DNA of 64,000 nt from Bacillus ndiopicus (GTDB lineage Bacteria > Bacillota > Bacilli > Bacillales_A > Planococcaceae): positions 620,001-684,000 of the forward strand of contig NZ_HG964403.1 in NCBI RefSeq assembly GCF_000612805.1, written 5' to 3'. A program made the position numbers and the translations under genes. Under the pieces are notes generated by a model that had not been told where the DNA came from, searched no databases, and was given only the letters and a program-made list of their open reading frames with translations. Of this stretch, positions 34,417-43,274 are shown piece after piece (the stretch's first letter is position 1; each line of letters opens with the position of its first letter).

Positions 34417-34986
34417 AGCTTGACTCCTTTGCCAATCTTGCTGTGTATTGATATTGGTAAATGCCATTGTATCGTTTTCGAATGGGACATAGCAAACACG
34501 AAGCTTTCCTAATAAAGCTTGCATACTACGTCGATTTTGTTGGACTAATTCACTTGCTATCGGATATGCACTACGTCTGTACAAGGCTGCAAGAGGTTGC
34601 AATTTATCGACTTGTTTCGGCACAATAGCATCATAACGTTCATCTATAAATAAGAGTAATGTTTGGACAAACTGAGCATTGATAAAAGGCATATCACACG
34701 CTAATACGAAAAACCACTCAACACTAGGGAAGTTTTCCATAACATTATGCAAGGCAAAGAGTGGCCCTTGATGCGGCTGCTGCTCAATAAGCCATTGCAC
34801 ATTATCTGCTGCAAAACTTGATTGTAAGCTAGAATTTGTTGCTATGATTAAAGGCTGTAGCTGATTTTGTTGTAAAGCTTTTAAGCTATATTGATATAGA
34901 GGCTGATCTGCAAAGAGTTCAAACATTTTTGGCTGACCATAGCGAGAGGATTGTCCTCCTGCTAATACGACACCTGCAATTTTCAT
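33934..34986 (-). CDS. mobA: MobA-MoaC fusion protein
   Basis: A single 350-residue frame. Residues 1-190 are MobA (nucleotide loop [15 protein letters not shown], metal site LACDMPF), which adds GMP to the molybdenum cofactor. Residues 191-350 are a complete MoaC ([27 protein letters not shown]), which converts the MoaA product to cyclic pyranopterin monophosphate. No stop separates them. The junction still carries AAAGGAG 7 nt before an in-frame ATG at 34414-34416, exactly where free MoaC would start. The ORF overlaps moaB by 4 bases. Both domains appear intact, and the two act at different steps of the pathway. Confidence 0.9.
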   Translation of the reverse strand: MKIAGVVLAGGQSSRYGQPKMFELFADQPLYQYSLKALQQNQLQPLIIATNSSLQSSFAADNVQWLIEQQPHQGPLFALHNVMENFPSVEWFFVLACDMPFINAQFVQTLLLFIDERYDAIVPKQVDKLQPLAALYRRSAYPIASELVQQNRRSMQALLGKLRVCYVPFENDTMAFTNINTQQDWQRSQAMNNFTHWNEQGRPKMVDISAKDITQRTAIARSIITLSNEVYQAIQQGHIKKGDPTQVAQIAGIMAAKKTADIIPMCHPIMLQGTDFHFDYQQTTSGYELHIEVMVTCSGKTGVEMEALTAASVAALTFYDMCKAVDKSMVIKETCLIQKTGGKNGTYIRE

Positions 34987-35480
34987 AAGCGCTGTAACTC
35001 GCCAACAAAATGTTGGATTGTAGGTAAAATAAGCTGCGTCATTGCAAGCGTTACAGCATTAGTAGAGCCAGGCAGTACATAGATTGCTGTTTGCTTGCGG
35101 CTGCCTGCTGTTGCACGGCTAAACATTGCTTTTGCGCCAATTTCATTATAGCTAAGTGTTCGAAACAGCTCGCCAAAGCCCGTCATCTCCTTATCGAAAA
35201 GGGGGGCCACTGTATCATATGTTTGGTCTCTTGCTGTAAAGCCGGTTCCTCCTGTTATAATGATGGCATGGATTGTCGAGTCATCACACCAATTTTGAAC
35301 GTATCGAGAAATTTCAGCAGGTTCATCTTGAACAATTTGATAGTCTGCTAATGTGAATGAAGCTTCTTCAAGCAATGCTTGAATACGTTGGCCACTACGG
35401 TCATCCGCTATTGTACGCGTGTCGCTCACTGTTAAAATTGCAGCTCGTATGGATAGATGGTGATGTGTAGGATGTGTCAT
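34983..35480 (-). CDS. moaB: Molybdopterin adenylyltransferase, MoaB/Mog family
   Basis: 165 residues. The family motif is seen as [23 protein letters not shown], followed by [19 protein letters not shown] and the conserved LPGSTNAV. It adenylylates molybdopterin before molybdenum insertion by MoeA. It precedes mobA-moaC on the minus strand with a 4-base overlap. AAGGAGG precedes its ATG. It is divergent from moeB across 62 bp holding both promoters. Confidence 0.93.
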   Translation of the reverse strand: MTHPTHHHLSIRAAILTVSDTRTIADDRSGQRIQALLEEASFTLADYQIVQDEPAEISRYVQNWCDDSTIHAIIITGGTGFTARDQTYDTVAPLFDKEMTGFGELFRTLSYNEIGAKAMFSRATAGSRKQTAIYVLPGSTNAVTLAMTQLILPTIQHFVGELQRL

Positions 35481-35542
35481 ACATAAGCCTCCTTTTCTGA
35501 ATCTTATTATAATAAAAATATAAATAGAAAGGCAAAAATGCC

Positions 35543-36559
35543 ATGCATGATAGATATTCTAGACAACAATTATTTCATCCAATTGGACAATTAGGACAGC
35601 AACAACTCAAGCACAAGCATGTACTAATTGTAGGTGCTGGTGCATTGGGCAGTGCAAGTGCAGAAGCCCTTGTACGAGCCGGTATTGGCAAAGTGACGCT
35701 GGTTGATCGTGATTATGTGGAATGGAGTAATCTACAAAGGCAGCAACTATATACAGAGCAAGATGCGCTACAAAAAATCCCAAAGGTAATTGCTGCAAAA
35801 CAGCGATTACAGCAAATTAACACAGAAGTGACGATTGATGTACATATTTTAGATGCTCATACAGAGCTGTTTACAGCATTGCTTGATGATGTAGATCTTA
35901 TTATAGATGCAACTGACAATTTCGATATTCGCTTTTTTCTCAATGATCTTGCCCAAAAGTATCGAATCCCATGGGTGTATGGCTCTTGTGTTGGCAGCTA
36001 TGGTGCTACCTATACAATTGTGCCTGGCGTAACACCTTGCTTACACTGCCTGTTGTCCGTCGTACCAAATACAGGGGCAACCTGCGATACAGTAGGAATT
36101 ATTAGTCCGACTGTACAAATTGTAGCGGCCTATCAAGTAGCTGAAGTGCTAAAAGTGTTAGTAGGAGATATAGCAGCATTGCGAAAAAGCTATTTAACGT
36201 TTGATGTTTGGCGTAATCAACATTATGAAATTAATGTAGACAGCATACGGAGTGACAGTTGTCCATCCTGTGGAACGAATCCGAGCTATCCATATTTAGC
36301 CTATGAAAATCAAACAAAGCTCGATATATTATGCGGGCGTGATGCTGTTCAAATTCGCCCGCCACAGCCAGTTCACTATGACTTGCAGCAACTTGCGAAT
36401 CAGTTTCGACCTTATGGGGAAATTCAACAAAACCCTTATTTGCTTTCCTGTCAAACAGAGGATTACCGCTTTGTCCTTTTTCAAGATGGGCGAGTTGTTA
36501 TTCATGGTGTGCAGGATGTCCAGCAAGCTAAAAGCATTTATTATCGTTTACTAGGATAA
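35543..36559 (+). CDS. moeB: MoaD-adenylating E1-like enzyme MoeB
   Basis: 338 residues. An N-terminal ThiF/E1 domain with ATP loop GAGALGSA, DRDYVEWSNLQRQQLY and DATDNFDIRFFLNDL, and two Cys pairs (TPCLHC and SCPSCG) for zinc. A C-terminal extension of about 85 residues (VHYDLQQLANQF to the end) matches the tail of the B. subtilis MoeB/ThiF-type proteins. It activates the C-terminal glycine of MoaD for sulfur transfer. First gene of moeB-moeA-mobB-moaE-moaD. Confidence 0.9.
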   Translation: MHDRYSRQQLFHPIGQLGQQQLKHKHVLIVGAGALGSASAEALVRAGIGKVTLVDRDYVEWSNLQRQQLYTEQDALQKIPKVIAAKQRLQQINTEVTIDVHILDAHTELFTALLDDVDLIIDATDNFDIRFFLNDLAQKYRIPWVYGSCVGSYGATYTIVPGVTPCLHCLLSVVPNTGATCDTVGIISPTVQIVAAYQVAEVLKVLVGDIAALRKSYLTFDVWRNQHYEINVDSIRSDSCPSCGTNPSYPYLAYENQTKLDILCGRDAVQIRPPQPVHYDLQQLANQFRPYGEIQQNPYLLSCQTEDYRFVLFQDGRVVIHGVQDVQQAKSIYYRLLG

Positions 36560-36572
36560 AGGGGTGTTCAAT

Positions 36573-37865
36573 ATGGTAGAACAAAGAAAGCCAATAGCTG
36601 TAGAGGAAGCTGTGCTACGCGTTATGGATTTTGCATATGAAGAAAAAACAGAAATCGTTCCATTACATCAAGCATATGGACGTTTTTTAGCGGAGGATAT
36701 TGCAGCAGACCAAGATGTCCCTGCTTTTGACCGTTCACCTTATGATGGCTATGCTATTCGTTCAATTGATAGTAAAGAAGCATGTGCTGAACAGCCTACT
36801 ACGTTTCATGTTGTAGGGGAAATTGGTGCGGGCTATGTATTTGATGGTATCGTAGGTGAGCGACAAGCCGTACGTATTATGACAGGTGCTATGATTCCAC
36901 AAGGGTGTGATGCCGTTGTCATGTTAGAAATAACACATAGCTTTGAGCAGGATGGGCAAGCATATATGTCGTTAAAGCGCCCTATACAGGCTGGAACAAA
37001 TATCTCATACAAAGGTGAGGATATTCAAGAGGGAGCTGTTTTAATAACAAAAGGGCAGTATATTAATCCAGGGGTTGTGGCATTACTTGCGACATTTGGC
37101 TATGCAGAAGTGTCCGTTTTCAAAAAGCCAATTATCGGTGTGCTTGCGACAGGCAGTGAATTACTAGAGCCCCATGAAGCGCTGCAAGTTGGGAAAATTC
37201 GTAATAGCAATGCTTATATGGTGATGGCGCAAATTGAACGCGCTGGTGCAAGCGCAAAATATTTTGGACAATTGAGTGATGATCTTGATTTATGTATTCA
37301 AGCTGTAGAACAAGCTTTAAAAGAAGTAGATATACTTATTACAACAGGCGGTGTATCTGTTGGAGATTATGATTACTTACCGGCTATTTATAAAGCAATT
37401 GGTGCAGATGTGCTATTTAATAAAGTAGCAATGCGACCTGGTAGTGTTACAACAGTTGCTGTTCGCAATGGTCAGCTATTATACGGTTTGTCAGGAAATC
37501 CATCTGCTTGCTATGTTGGCTTTGAGTTATTTACGCGGCCGATTGTGCGAGCTGCCTTTCATAATCCACAGCCACATTTACGTCGAGAGCAAGCCGTGTT
37601 AGGAGCAGATTTTACAAAGCCTAATCCATTTACTCGCTTTGTGCGCGGGGCGGTTTCCTTGAATAATGGACAACTAATTGCTGTGCCTTCGGGTTTTGAT
37701 AAATCAAGCGCTGTGTCCTCGTTAGAAGGAGCCAATGCTTTTATCGTCTTACCAGGTGGTTCGCGTGGTTATGAACAGGGCATGCAAGTAGCAGTTTTAT
37801 TATTGGAAGATATGCAAGGAAGTGAATGGCCTTGGGACAAAATCGAAAAATCCTACAGATCGTAG
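36573..37865 (+). CDS. moeA: Molybdopterin molybdenumtransferase MoeA
   Basis: 430 residues. Landmarks are DVPAFDRSPYDGYA, the domain III MPT-binding stretch TTGGVSVGDYD, and LSGNPSACYVGFELF. It inserts molybdate into adenylylated molybdopterin. ATG 36573 lies about 8 nt behind AAAGGGG; the upstream GTG at 36564 is inside that site. The 3' end overlaps mobB by 40 bases. Confidence 0.95.
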   Translation: MVEQRKPIAVEEAVLRVMDFAYEEKTEIVPLHQAYGRFLAEDIAADQDVPAFDRSPYDGYAIRSIDSKEACAEQPTTFHVVGEIGAGYVFDGIVGERQAVRIMTGAMIPQGCDAVVMLEITHSFEQDGQAYMSLKRPIQAGTNISYKGEDIQEGAVLITKGQYINPGVVALLATFGYAEVSVFKKPIIGVLATGSELLEPHEALQVGKIRNSNAYMVMAQIERAGASAKYFGQLSDDLDLCIQAVEQALKEVDILITTGGVSVGDYDYLPAIYKAIGADVLFNKVAMRPGSVTTVAVRNGQLLYGLSGNPSACYVGFELFTRPIVRAAFHNPQPHLRREQAVLGADFTKPNPFTRFVRGAVSLNNGQLIAVPSGFDKSSAVSSLEGANAFIVLPGGSRGYEQGMQVAVLLLEDMQGSEWPWDKIEKSYRS

Positions 37866-38347
37866 GCTATCAAAATAGCGGTAAAACAACGCTTATTGAG
37901 CAACTAATTGCATATGCGACAAAAGAGGGGCTGCGTGTAGGGACAATCAAGCATCATGGTCATGGCGGTACCCCACAAATAGATAATATAAAGGATAGCG
38001 CACGACATGAGCAGGCGGGTGCTATCATGACAGCTGTTGAAGGGGCAGGTACTTTGCGTTTAAGCATACAGCAGGAGCGCTGGGAGCTAGCAGATATTTT
38101 AGCTATTTATGCTTCTTTTCCTCTTGATCTGCTTTTAATTGAAGGCTATAAAAATGAACATTACCCAAAAGTTGTACTGCTACGAACAGCGGAAGATAAT
38201 GTTTTATTACAGCAAGTATCCAATATTATCTGTGTGCTATATTGGCCTAGTTATCCACTTCAGCAGCCACTGCATTATCCATCTTTTTCAATTGATGAAA
38301 AAGCACAATATATTGATTTTTTAGTAGCAGAAATGAGGAGAAATTGA
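37826..38347 (+). CDS. mobB: Molybdopterin-guanine dinucleotide biosynthesis protein MobB
   Basis: 173 residues, a P-loop GTPase-like protein with Walker A VGYQNSGKTTLIEQL, GTIKHHGHGG and LLIEGYKNEHYPK. MobB assists MobA in forming MGD, though its exact role is unsettled. AAGGAAG lies just before the ATG within the end of moeA; the overlap of 40 bases is unusual in size but both frames look intact. Confidence 0.92.
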   Translation: MALGQNRKILQIVGYQNSGKTTLIEQLIAYATKEGLRVGTIKHHGHGGTPQIDNIKDSARHEQAGAIMTAVEGAGTLRLSIQQERWELADILAIYASFPLDLLLIEGYKNEHYPKVVLLRTAEDNVLLQQVSNIICVLYWPSYPLQQPLHYPSFSIDEKAQYIDFLVAEMRRN

Positions 38348-38817
38348 TGAATGGACCATTGTTTGAGATTACGGACAAAGTGATTGATGTGGAGCAGGTA
38401 AGGCAAAAAGTAGTAAGCCGTAATGCTGGTGCTATCACCGTTTTTATTGGCACAGTGCGAGAAATGACAAATGGCAAAAAAACGTTGCATTTGGAATATC
38501 AAGCCTACACACCTATGGCAATTAAAATGTTTGAGCAAATAGCACAAGAGATAAAGGAACGCTGGCCAGATGCGCATATAGCTATTACACATCGTGTTGG
38601 TCATTTAGCGATTTCAGATATTGCAGTTGTAATCGCTGTCTCCTCGCCACATCGAAAAATGGCCTATGAAGCAAATGAATATGCCATTGATCGTATAAAA
38701 CAGATTGTGCCAATATGGAAAAAAGAGCATTGGGAAGATGGAACGGAATGGATAGGGGATCAACTAGAAAATGTCCCTTATCCTACAGGAGCTCCACCAT
38801 TAAATGAGGAGGAATAA
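38347..38817 (+). CDS. moaE: Molybdopterin synthase large subunit MoaE
   Basis: 156 residues. GAITVFIGTVREMTNGKKTLHLEYQAY-type core (seen as AGAITVFIGTVRE and LEYQAY), the catalytic-site block ITHRVGHLAISDIAVVIAVSSPHR, and WKKEHWEDGTEWI near the end. It transfers sulfur from thiocarboxylated MoaD to make molybdopterin. Starts at ATG 38347 behind GAGGAG, overlapping the mobB stop. Confidence 0.96.
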   Translation: MNGPLFEITDKVIDVEQVRQKVVSRNAGAITVFIGTVREMTNGKKTLHLEYQAYTPMAIKMFEQIAQEIKERWPDAHIAITHRVGHLAISDIAVVIAVSSPHRKMAYEANEYAIDRIKQIVPIWKKEHWEDGTEWIGDQLENVPYPTGAPPLNEEE

Positions 38818-38822
38818 ACATT

Positions 38823-39053
38823 ATGCATATTTTATTATTTGCTCATTTACAAGAAACCATTGGGCAATCAAAAATAACGATTGATTTACCACAATGCACA
38901 GTTGGTGAAGTGAAGGAATGGGTAGCAAGCAACTATCCAAATATTTCATTACAGCAAGTGATGGCTGCGGTAAACGAGGAATTTGCGACAGACGCAACGA
39001 TTGTTCAACCAGAAGATACAGTTGCCTTTATTCCACCAATTAGTGGTGGATGA
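38823..39053 (+). CDS. moaD: Molybdopterin synthase sulfur carrier MoaD
   Basis: 76 residues, a ubiquitin-fold protein ending in ISGG, the double glycine that MoeB adenylates and that becomes a thiocarboxylate. AFIPPISGG is the standard ending. Five bases after moaE, behind GAGGAGG within the moaE end. Last gene of the plus-strand Moco operon. Confidence 0.95.
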   Translation: MHILLFAHLQETIGQSKITIDLPQCTVGEVKEWVASNYPNISLQQVMAAVNEEFATDATIVQPEDTVAFIPPISGG

Positions 39054-39081
39054 CTTGGGCAAGTCGCAAATAAATCAAACA

Positions 39082-39122
39082 AAAGAGCGGGCAATTCATC
39101 ATGAATCGCTCGCTCTTATTAT
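39082..39122. terminator. Terminator between moaD and modB
   Basis: AAGAGCG..GC pairs with GC..CGCTCTT, extended by ATTCAT/ATGAAT. It overlaps the end of modB and is followed by T-rich sequence on the minus strand (TTTTGTTTG). Confidence 0.75.
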
Positions 39123-39764
39123 ATGCACAGCTATTAGCATAAGAAATGAAATCCCAACCATGCAGCCTACCCATGCCCATGCGAGTGGCATATTGTTGGA
39201 GCCTAGCGCCATATAAATCGCGATTGGGGCAGTTTGTGTTTTGCCAGGCAAGTTGCCAGCAAACATTAATGTTGCGCCGAATTCGCCTAAAGCTCTTGCA
39301 AAGCTTAGTACGCCACCTGCTAAGAGAGCTTTGAAGGCAAGGGGAATAGCTATATAGAAAAAAATTTGCCTTTCATTTGCCCCATCTACACGTGCTGCAT
39401 TTTCAATGTCTTGGTCAATCGACTCGAAGCCTAGTTTGGCCGATTGATACATTAATGGAAAAGCGACCACAGTCGAAGCAAGAACTGCTGCCCACCAAGT
39501 GAACATAATTGGCTGGTTGAAAAGACAAATAATGGCACTACCTAATACACTATTTTTACCGAAAAGGATAATTAATAAAAAGCCAACAACAGTAGGTGGT
39601 AAAACTAGCGGTAATAAAAGCAAAGTTTCTACCAATAATTTTCCGCGGAAATGTCGCCTTGCCATCCATCTTCCTAGCAAAGTACCGATAATCAGAACGA
39701 TACCACAAGAAACAAAGGCAGTCTCCATAGAAAGTATAAGTGGAGACCAAAAATAAGCGCCCAT
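39099..39764 (-). CDS. modB: Molybdate ABC transporter permease ModB
   Basis: 221 residues with five or six hydrophobic segments and the permease EAA-type loop ARVDGANERQIFFYIAIPLAFK. LLPLVLPPTVVGFLLI and ARALGEFGATLMFAGNLPG are typical of ModB. ATG 39764 is preferred over the TTG three bases upstream. It directly follows modA. No modC ATPase gene is present; B. subtilis yvgL-yvgM likewise lack one, so the ATPase may be shared. Confidence 0.92.
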   Translation of the reverse strand: MGAYFWSPLILSMETAFVSCGIVLIIGTLLGRWMARRHFRGKLLVETLLLLPLVLPPTVVGFLLIILFGKNSVLGSAIICLFNQPIMFTWWAAVLASTVVAFPLMYQSAKLGFESIDQDIENAARVDGANERQIFFYIAIPLAFKALLAGGVLSFARALGEFGATLMFAGNLPGKTQTAPIAIYMALGSNNMPLAWAWVGCMVGISFLMLIAVHIIRASDS

Positions 39765-39767
39765 CAA

Positions 39768-40538
39768 CTATTGCCCCTTTTTAAAGCCGTACTTTTCGAA
39801 GATATTCATTGCTGTATCGCTTTGTAAAAATTGATAAAAATCTGTGGCAGCAGTAGCTTGTTCACTATCCTTTAAAATGCCTACTGGATAAATAATAGGT
39901 GTATGAGTGTCGCTCGCAGCAGTCGCTACAATCTTTACTTTATCTGAGATGAGCGCATCTGTTTTATAAACTAAGCCTGCATCAACATTTTCAGTTTCAG
40001 TATACGTCAGTACTTGTCGTACATCTTTTGTATAGGCAATTTTATTTTCTATTGCAGACCACAATCCTATATTTTGTAATGTTTCCATCCCATATTGACC
40101 AGCAGGAACATTATCAGGTGTACCAAGCGCAATCTTTTCAGCATTTTTTAAATCCTCGAAAGATTGGATGTTTTTAGTATTGCTTGTAGGAACGACTAAG
40201 ACAAGCTCGTTCGCCAGTAAATTTACCCCTTGTTGTGGGTCAATTAAACCTTCATTTACTAGCTCATAAAATTTATTTTCTGCTGCTGAAAAAAACAAAT
40301 CAACAGGTGCACCTTGTAAAATTTGCTGCTGTAATGCACCAGAGCCAGCAAAATTATAGGTAATATTAATAGTGGGGTGCTCCGCAATATAAGTAACTTT
40401 TAATTCTTCTAACGCATCTTGTAAGCTAGCGGCAGCCGAAATAGTTAGTTCAGTTGTTGCAGAGCTGCTTGTTTGACTGTTACAGCCTACTAATAGAATA
40501 GATAAAAATAGAATGGCTAAGCTATAAAATTTTTTCAT
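39768..40538 (-). CDS. modA: Molybdate-binding lipoprotein ModA
   Basis: 256 residues. Signal peptide with lipobox LLVGC (Cys19). LTISAAASLQDALEELK, NFAGSGALQQQI and GAPVDLFFSAAE are the ModA ligand-binding blocks (Ser residues contact the oxyanion). It captures molybdate outside the membrane for ModB. Its start overlaps the 160-residue hypothetical gene by 4 bases (ATGA), so the latter is in the same operon. Confidence 0.95.
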   Translation of the reverse strand: MKKFYSLAILFLSILLVGCNSQTSSSATTELTISAAASLQDALEELKVTYIAEHPTINITYNFAGSGALQQQILQGAPVDLFFSAAENKFYELVNEGLIDPQQGVNLLANELVLVVPTSNTKNIQSFEDLKNAEKIALGTPDNVPAGQYGMETLQNIGLWSAIENKIAYTKDVRQVLTYTETENVDAGLVYKTDALISDKVKIVATAASDTHTPIIYPVGILKDSEQATAATDFYQFLQSDTAMNIFEKYGFKKGQ

Positions 40539-41017
40539 ATTCGCTTTGCTCCTTGATTTTTAGAGAGGTTAGTCATGAAAGAATTTTTTTGGCTATCAAA
40601 TAATTGCTCTACTAGCGCAATATTTTTCTCCATTTGTTGCAAGCGTTGTTGTGACATATTCAAGCTATTTTTATAGGCAGCTGCTTGTTTTTCTAAGTTA
40701 CCCTTAGCACTAGAAAGGGATTTGAGAAGGTGCGAGCTCGTTGTTTCTTGTAAAATATTCGACATTTTCTTATTGTCGTTTAAAACGTCATGTATACTAT
40801 CAGGGATATGAATTCCTGATAACAGCCCTTTACTAAAAGCAAGGGAGCTGGCGTCAGAAAATAAGTTAAATGTCGTATCTGTTTTTTTATAATGCTTCTT
40901 ATCCTTTGCATCAAATACACTCAATAAAGTATCAAAGAAATCTTTGTCGTTCGTAGCTTCTTTTGTAGAAAAAAGATTTTGGTTTATATACTTTACATTT
41001 GATATAGAATTGGTCAT
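40535..41017 (-). CDS. Hypothetical protein translationally coupled to modA
   Basis: 160 residues, hydrophilic, Ser/Asn/Lys rich, no signal peptide or membrane span. The C-terminal third (about 105-150; LEKQAAAYKNSLNMSQQRLQQMEKNIALVEQ) looks like a coiled coil. GGGGG precedes the ATG. I do not recognise the family. Its stop overlaps the modA start, so a role with molybdate uptake is possible, but the composition resembles structural or secreted coiled-coil proteins rather than transport parts. No Cys, no obvious metal site. Confidence 0.7.
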   Translation of the reverse strand: MTNSISNVKYINQNLFSTKEATNDKDFFDTLLSVFDAKDKKHYKKTDTTFNLFSDASSLAFSKGLLSGIHIPDSIHDVLNDNKKMSNILQETTSSHLLKSLSSAKGNLEKQAAAYKNSLNMSQQRLQQMEKNIALVEQLFDSQKNSFMTNLSKNQGAKRI

Positions 41018-41059
41018 GTTTTTGCCCCCATAGTAAATGATTCGAATTGAAATGTCCCT

Positions 41060-41392
41060 CTATTGAAACAGCCAGCTCCAAATAACTGCAATACCTCTAC
41101 CAGCAAAAAATAGCGCGACTATTGCGCCGAGTAAAATAAATAAACAACTAAATGATAAACCATACATTAGCTTTTTGGGAGAGGGGATTTTGCGATTGCC
41201 CCACTCATTCGGATCCTCACTTGAAACTGTATGGACATGCCCGCACTTCGGACATGCCTCTATAAATAAACGATTTTCAATTGTTTTGCCGTTAACTCTA
41301 GCAACTTGCACTGACAAGTTTGCTGTAGCAAAATCAATTGTAAATGTTTCACCGCATTGCTCGCACTGTAATCTCACCTTTTTTGCTTCCAA
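41060..41392 (-). CDS. Zinc-ribbon protein with C-terminal membrane span
   Basis: 110 residues. Two Cys pairs, CEQCG near residue 10 and CPKCG near 48, should form one zinc ribbon. A single strongly hydrophobic segment lies at about 79-108 (LSFSCLFILLGAIVALFFAG). Start TTG behind AAAAGGATG. It is separated from the hypothetical-modA-modB unit by 42 nt and may be its first gene. Function unknown. Confidence 0.72.
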   Translation of the reverse strand: MEAKKVRLQCEQCGETFTIDFATANLSVQVARVNGKTIENRLFIEACPKCGHVHTVSSEDPNEWGNRKIPSPKKLMYGLSFSCLFILLGAIVALFFAGRGIAVIWSWLFQ

Positions 41393-41432
41393 TTGTCTTC
41401 ATCCTTTTACCGATTATTAATTATAATTATAA

Positions 41433-41468
41433 CAAAACATCCTATCGCTAAGCGATGAGGATGTTTAT
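41433..41468. terminator. Terminator downstream of the MFS gene
   Basis: ACATCC..TCGC and GCGA..GGATGT pair; on the minus strand it follows the MFS stop and is followed by TTTTGTTATAAT-like sequence. Confidence 0.65.
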
Positions 41469-41491
41469 AAAGGCATATGAAAATAAAGTTT

Positions 41492-42679
41492 CTATTCACT
41501 TGGTTGCATTAAATGCGACGCTTTACGCGTTGTCCATGTAAATGCGAGTAGTAAGCATGCAAGTAAAATAACGGTTCCAAAAATATAAGGAGCATTCATA
41601 TTCCAATCAAATAAAGTACCAGCAAGTGCAGGTCCTACCATATTACCTAAGCTCATATAAGCATTATTCATACCAGCAGCATAGCCTTGTCCATCGCCAG
41701 CTAACTTCGATACAAGCGTATTAACAGCAGGGCGAATAAATGTTGTTGCGATTGAGAATAGTGTTGCAACAGTTAAAATAATGAAGAAGCCGCTAATATA
41801 AATCATTAATAGCATTGTAATTGCTGCAACGAGTAAATTTATAAGAATGACTTTCATTTCACCGAAACGTTTAAATAGTCGGTCGATAACAAACATTTGC
41901 AAAATAACCCCAGCAAAGCCACCGACAGTAAGTACAATGGCAATATCTGTAGGCGTATAGTGGAATTTATAGCCTAAATAAATAGCCATCGTTGCTTGGA
42001 AATTAGCGATACCAAAGCTGAATGTGAAAATAACAATTAATATAACGAAGTATGGCATTTTTACGGAATTTGCTAATTGTTTAAAGACATTATCCTTTTT
42101 CACCTGCTGCTTTATTTGTGCGGCTACATTTGGTAAAACAAAATAAGAGACGACTGCAGTAGCTAAAGCAAAGCTACCTGCAATATAAAAAGGAAAGTGT
42201 AAATTCACCTTTGCTAAAAAACCACCAATACCAGGTCCAATTGTGAAACCTAAAGACATCGCAGCCCCAAGCATCCCCATACCTTTGCCGCGTTCTTCTA
42301 CTGTTGTAATATCAGCAACATAAGCCATTGTTGGAGCCATAATTAAAGCTGCGCCAACCCCAGCTAAGAAACGTGCAACAAACAGCATCCAAACATGTGT
42401 AGCTAGACCGAAGAAAATTTGGGCACAGCCATAGATAATAAGCCCCGCAATAATAAATAATTTGCGCCCATGTCGGTCAGATAAATCGCCAGCAATCGGC
42501 GAAAATAAAAATTGTGCTAAAGCAAAGCCTGCAATTAAAAAGCCTAGCGCCTGGCCACCAACGCCAAATAGCAGTAGGTAATCAGGCATCACCGGAATAA
42601 TAATTCCGATACCACCCATTGTAATAAATAAACTAAACATTAGTATGTATAGCGCGGATTTATTCGTTTGTTGTGTCAT
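41492..42679 (-). CDS. MFS multidrug-type exporter
   Basis: About 395 residues, twelve hydrophobic segments. Motif A GDLSDRHGRK lies between helices 2 and 3; motif C-like GPGIGGFLA in helix 5 marks drug:proton antiporters of the NorA/Bmr/TetA(L) class. PVMPDYLLLFG at the start is typical. The ATG at 42689-42691 is inside the AAAGGATGG ribosome binding site, so ATG 42679 is used. Substrate unknown; monocistronic. Confidence 0.85.
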   Translation of the reverse strand: MTQQTNKSALYILMFSLFITMGGIGIIIPVMPDYLLLFGVGGQALGFLIAGFALAQFLFSPIAGDLSDRHGRKLFIIAGLIIYGCAQIFFGLATHVWMLFVARFLAGVGAALIMAPTMAYVADITTVEERGKGMGMLGAAMSLGFTIGPGIGGFLAKVNLHFPFYIAGSFALATAVVSYFVLPNVAAQIKQQVKKDNVFKQLANSVKMPYFVILIVIFTFSFGIANFQATMAIYLGYKFHYTPTDIAIVLTVGGFAGVILQMFVIDRLFKRFGEMKVILINLLVAAITMLLMIYISGFFIILTVATLFSIATTFIRPAVNTLVSKLAGDGQGYAAGMNNAYMSLGNMVGPALAGTLFDWNMNAPYIFGTVILLACLLLAFTWTTRKASHLMQPSE

Positions 42680-42814
42680 ATTTTTGTCCATCCTTTCGAT
42701 TCAATTTAGTCTACCATAAGGAGTTGGGGACTGCTATTAATTAAGATTGTGGCAGTACATTAAATAAATTGAAGTTAGTAGTTCGTATATACTACTGATT
42801 GTTAACTTCACTAA

Positions 42815-43110
42815 TCATTTTTTATCTTGATTCAGCAATGGTTTACTGCGACGAGTAACCGCAGGAGAAGATGTCTTTTTGTATCGAAAGCGAAGCGTCA
42901 GATACAGAAAACTCCCATCTCTACAGGTGGGGAGATGAATGCTCTATTTTGTTTTCTATGGTTCAGTAGGTGTACAAACACGCACTGAATCAAGATAAAC
43001 GCCCCGGCGGATGTCACAGATTTTTGGAGAGGAGCTTTTCGAGCAAGCTCGAAAAAATCTGGACGCAATTACGCCTTGGCGTAATTGATAGGCTGTCATT
43101 CCTCACTAAA
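42815..43110 (+). repeat. Dispersed intergenic repeat, family A, copy 1
   Basis: This non-coding block shares several words in the same order with the reverse complement of 57061-57262. It includes a 21-base identical core (42847-42867, containing GCGACGAGTAACCGCAG), then TATCGAAxGCxAAG, then CTGAATCAAGATAAA (42984-42998) and a hairpin-rich end (TTTTCGAGC/GCTCGAAAA; CAATTACGCC/GGCGTAATTG). Apart from the promoter region of the next gene, 42692-43274 holds nothing else. Confidence 0.75.
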
Positions 43111-43274
43111 ACTACATCCATTTAGCTTCAATTTTTTGAAGTGGTGATACTTCACTTTCGACACAAAAAAATTGTTAATACAGGTTAATTTTTTTGTTTT
43201 TTTAACCTAATTTTAACCTTGTGTCTATATAGTCTATTTATAAGGAAAAAAACAAATGAAGGAGGGATAGTAAT

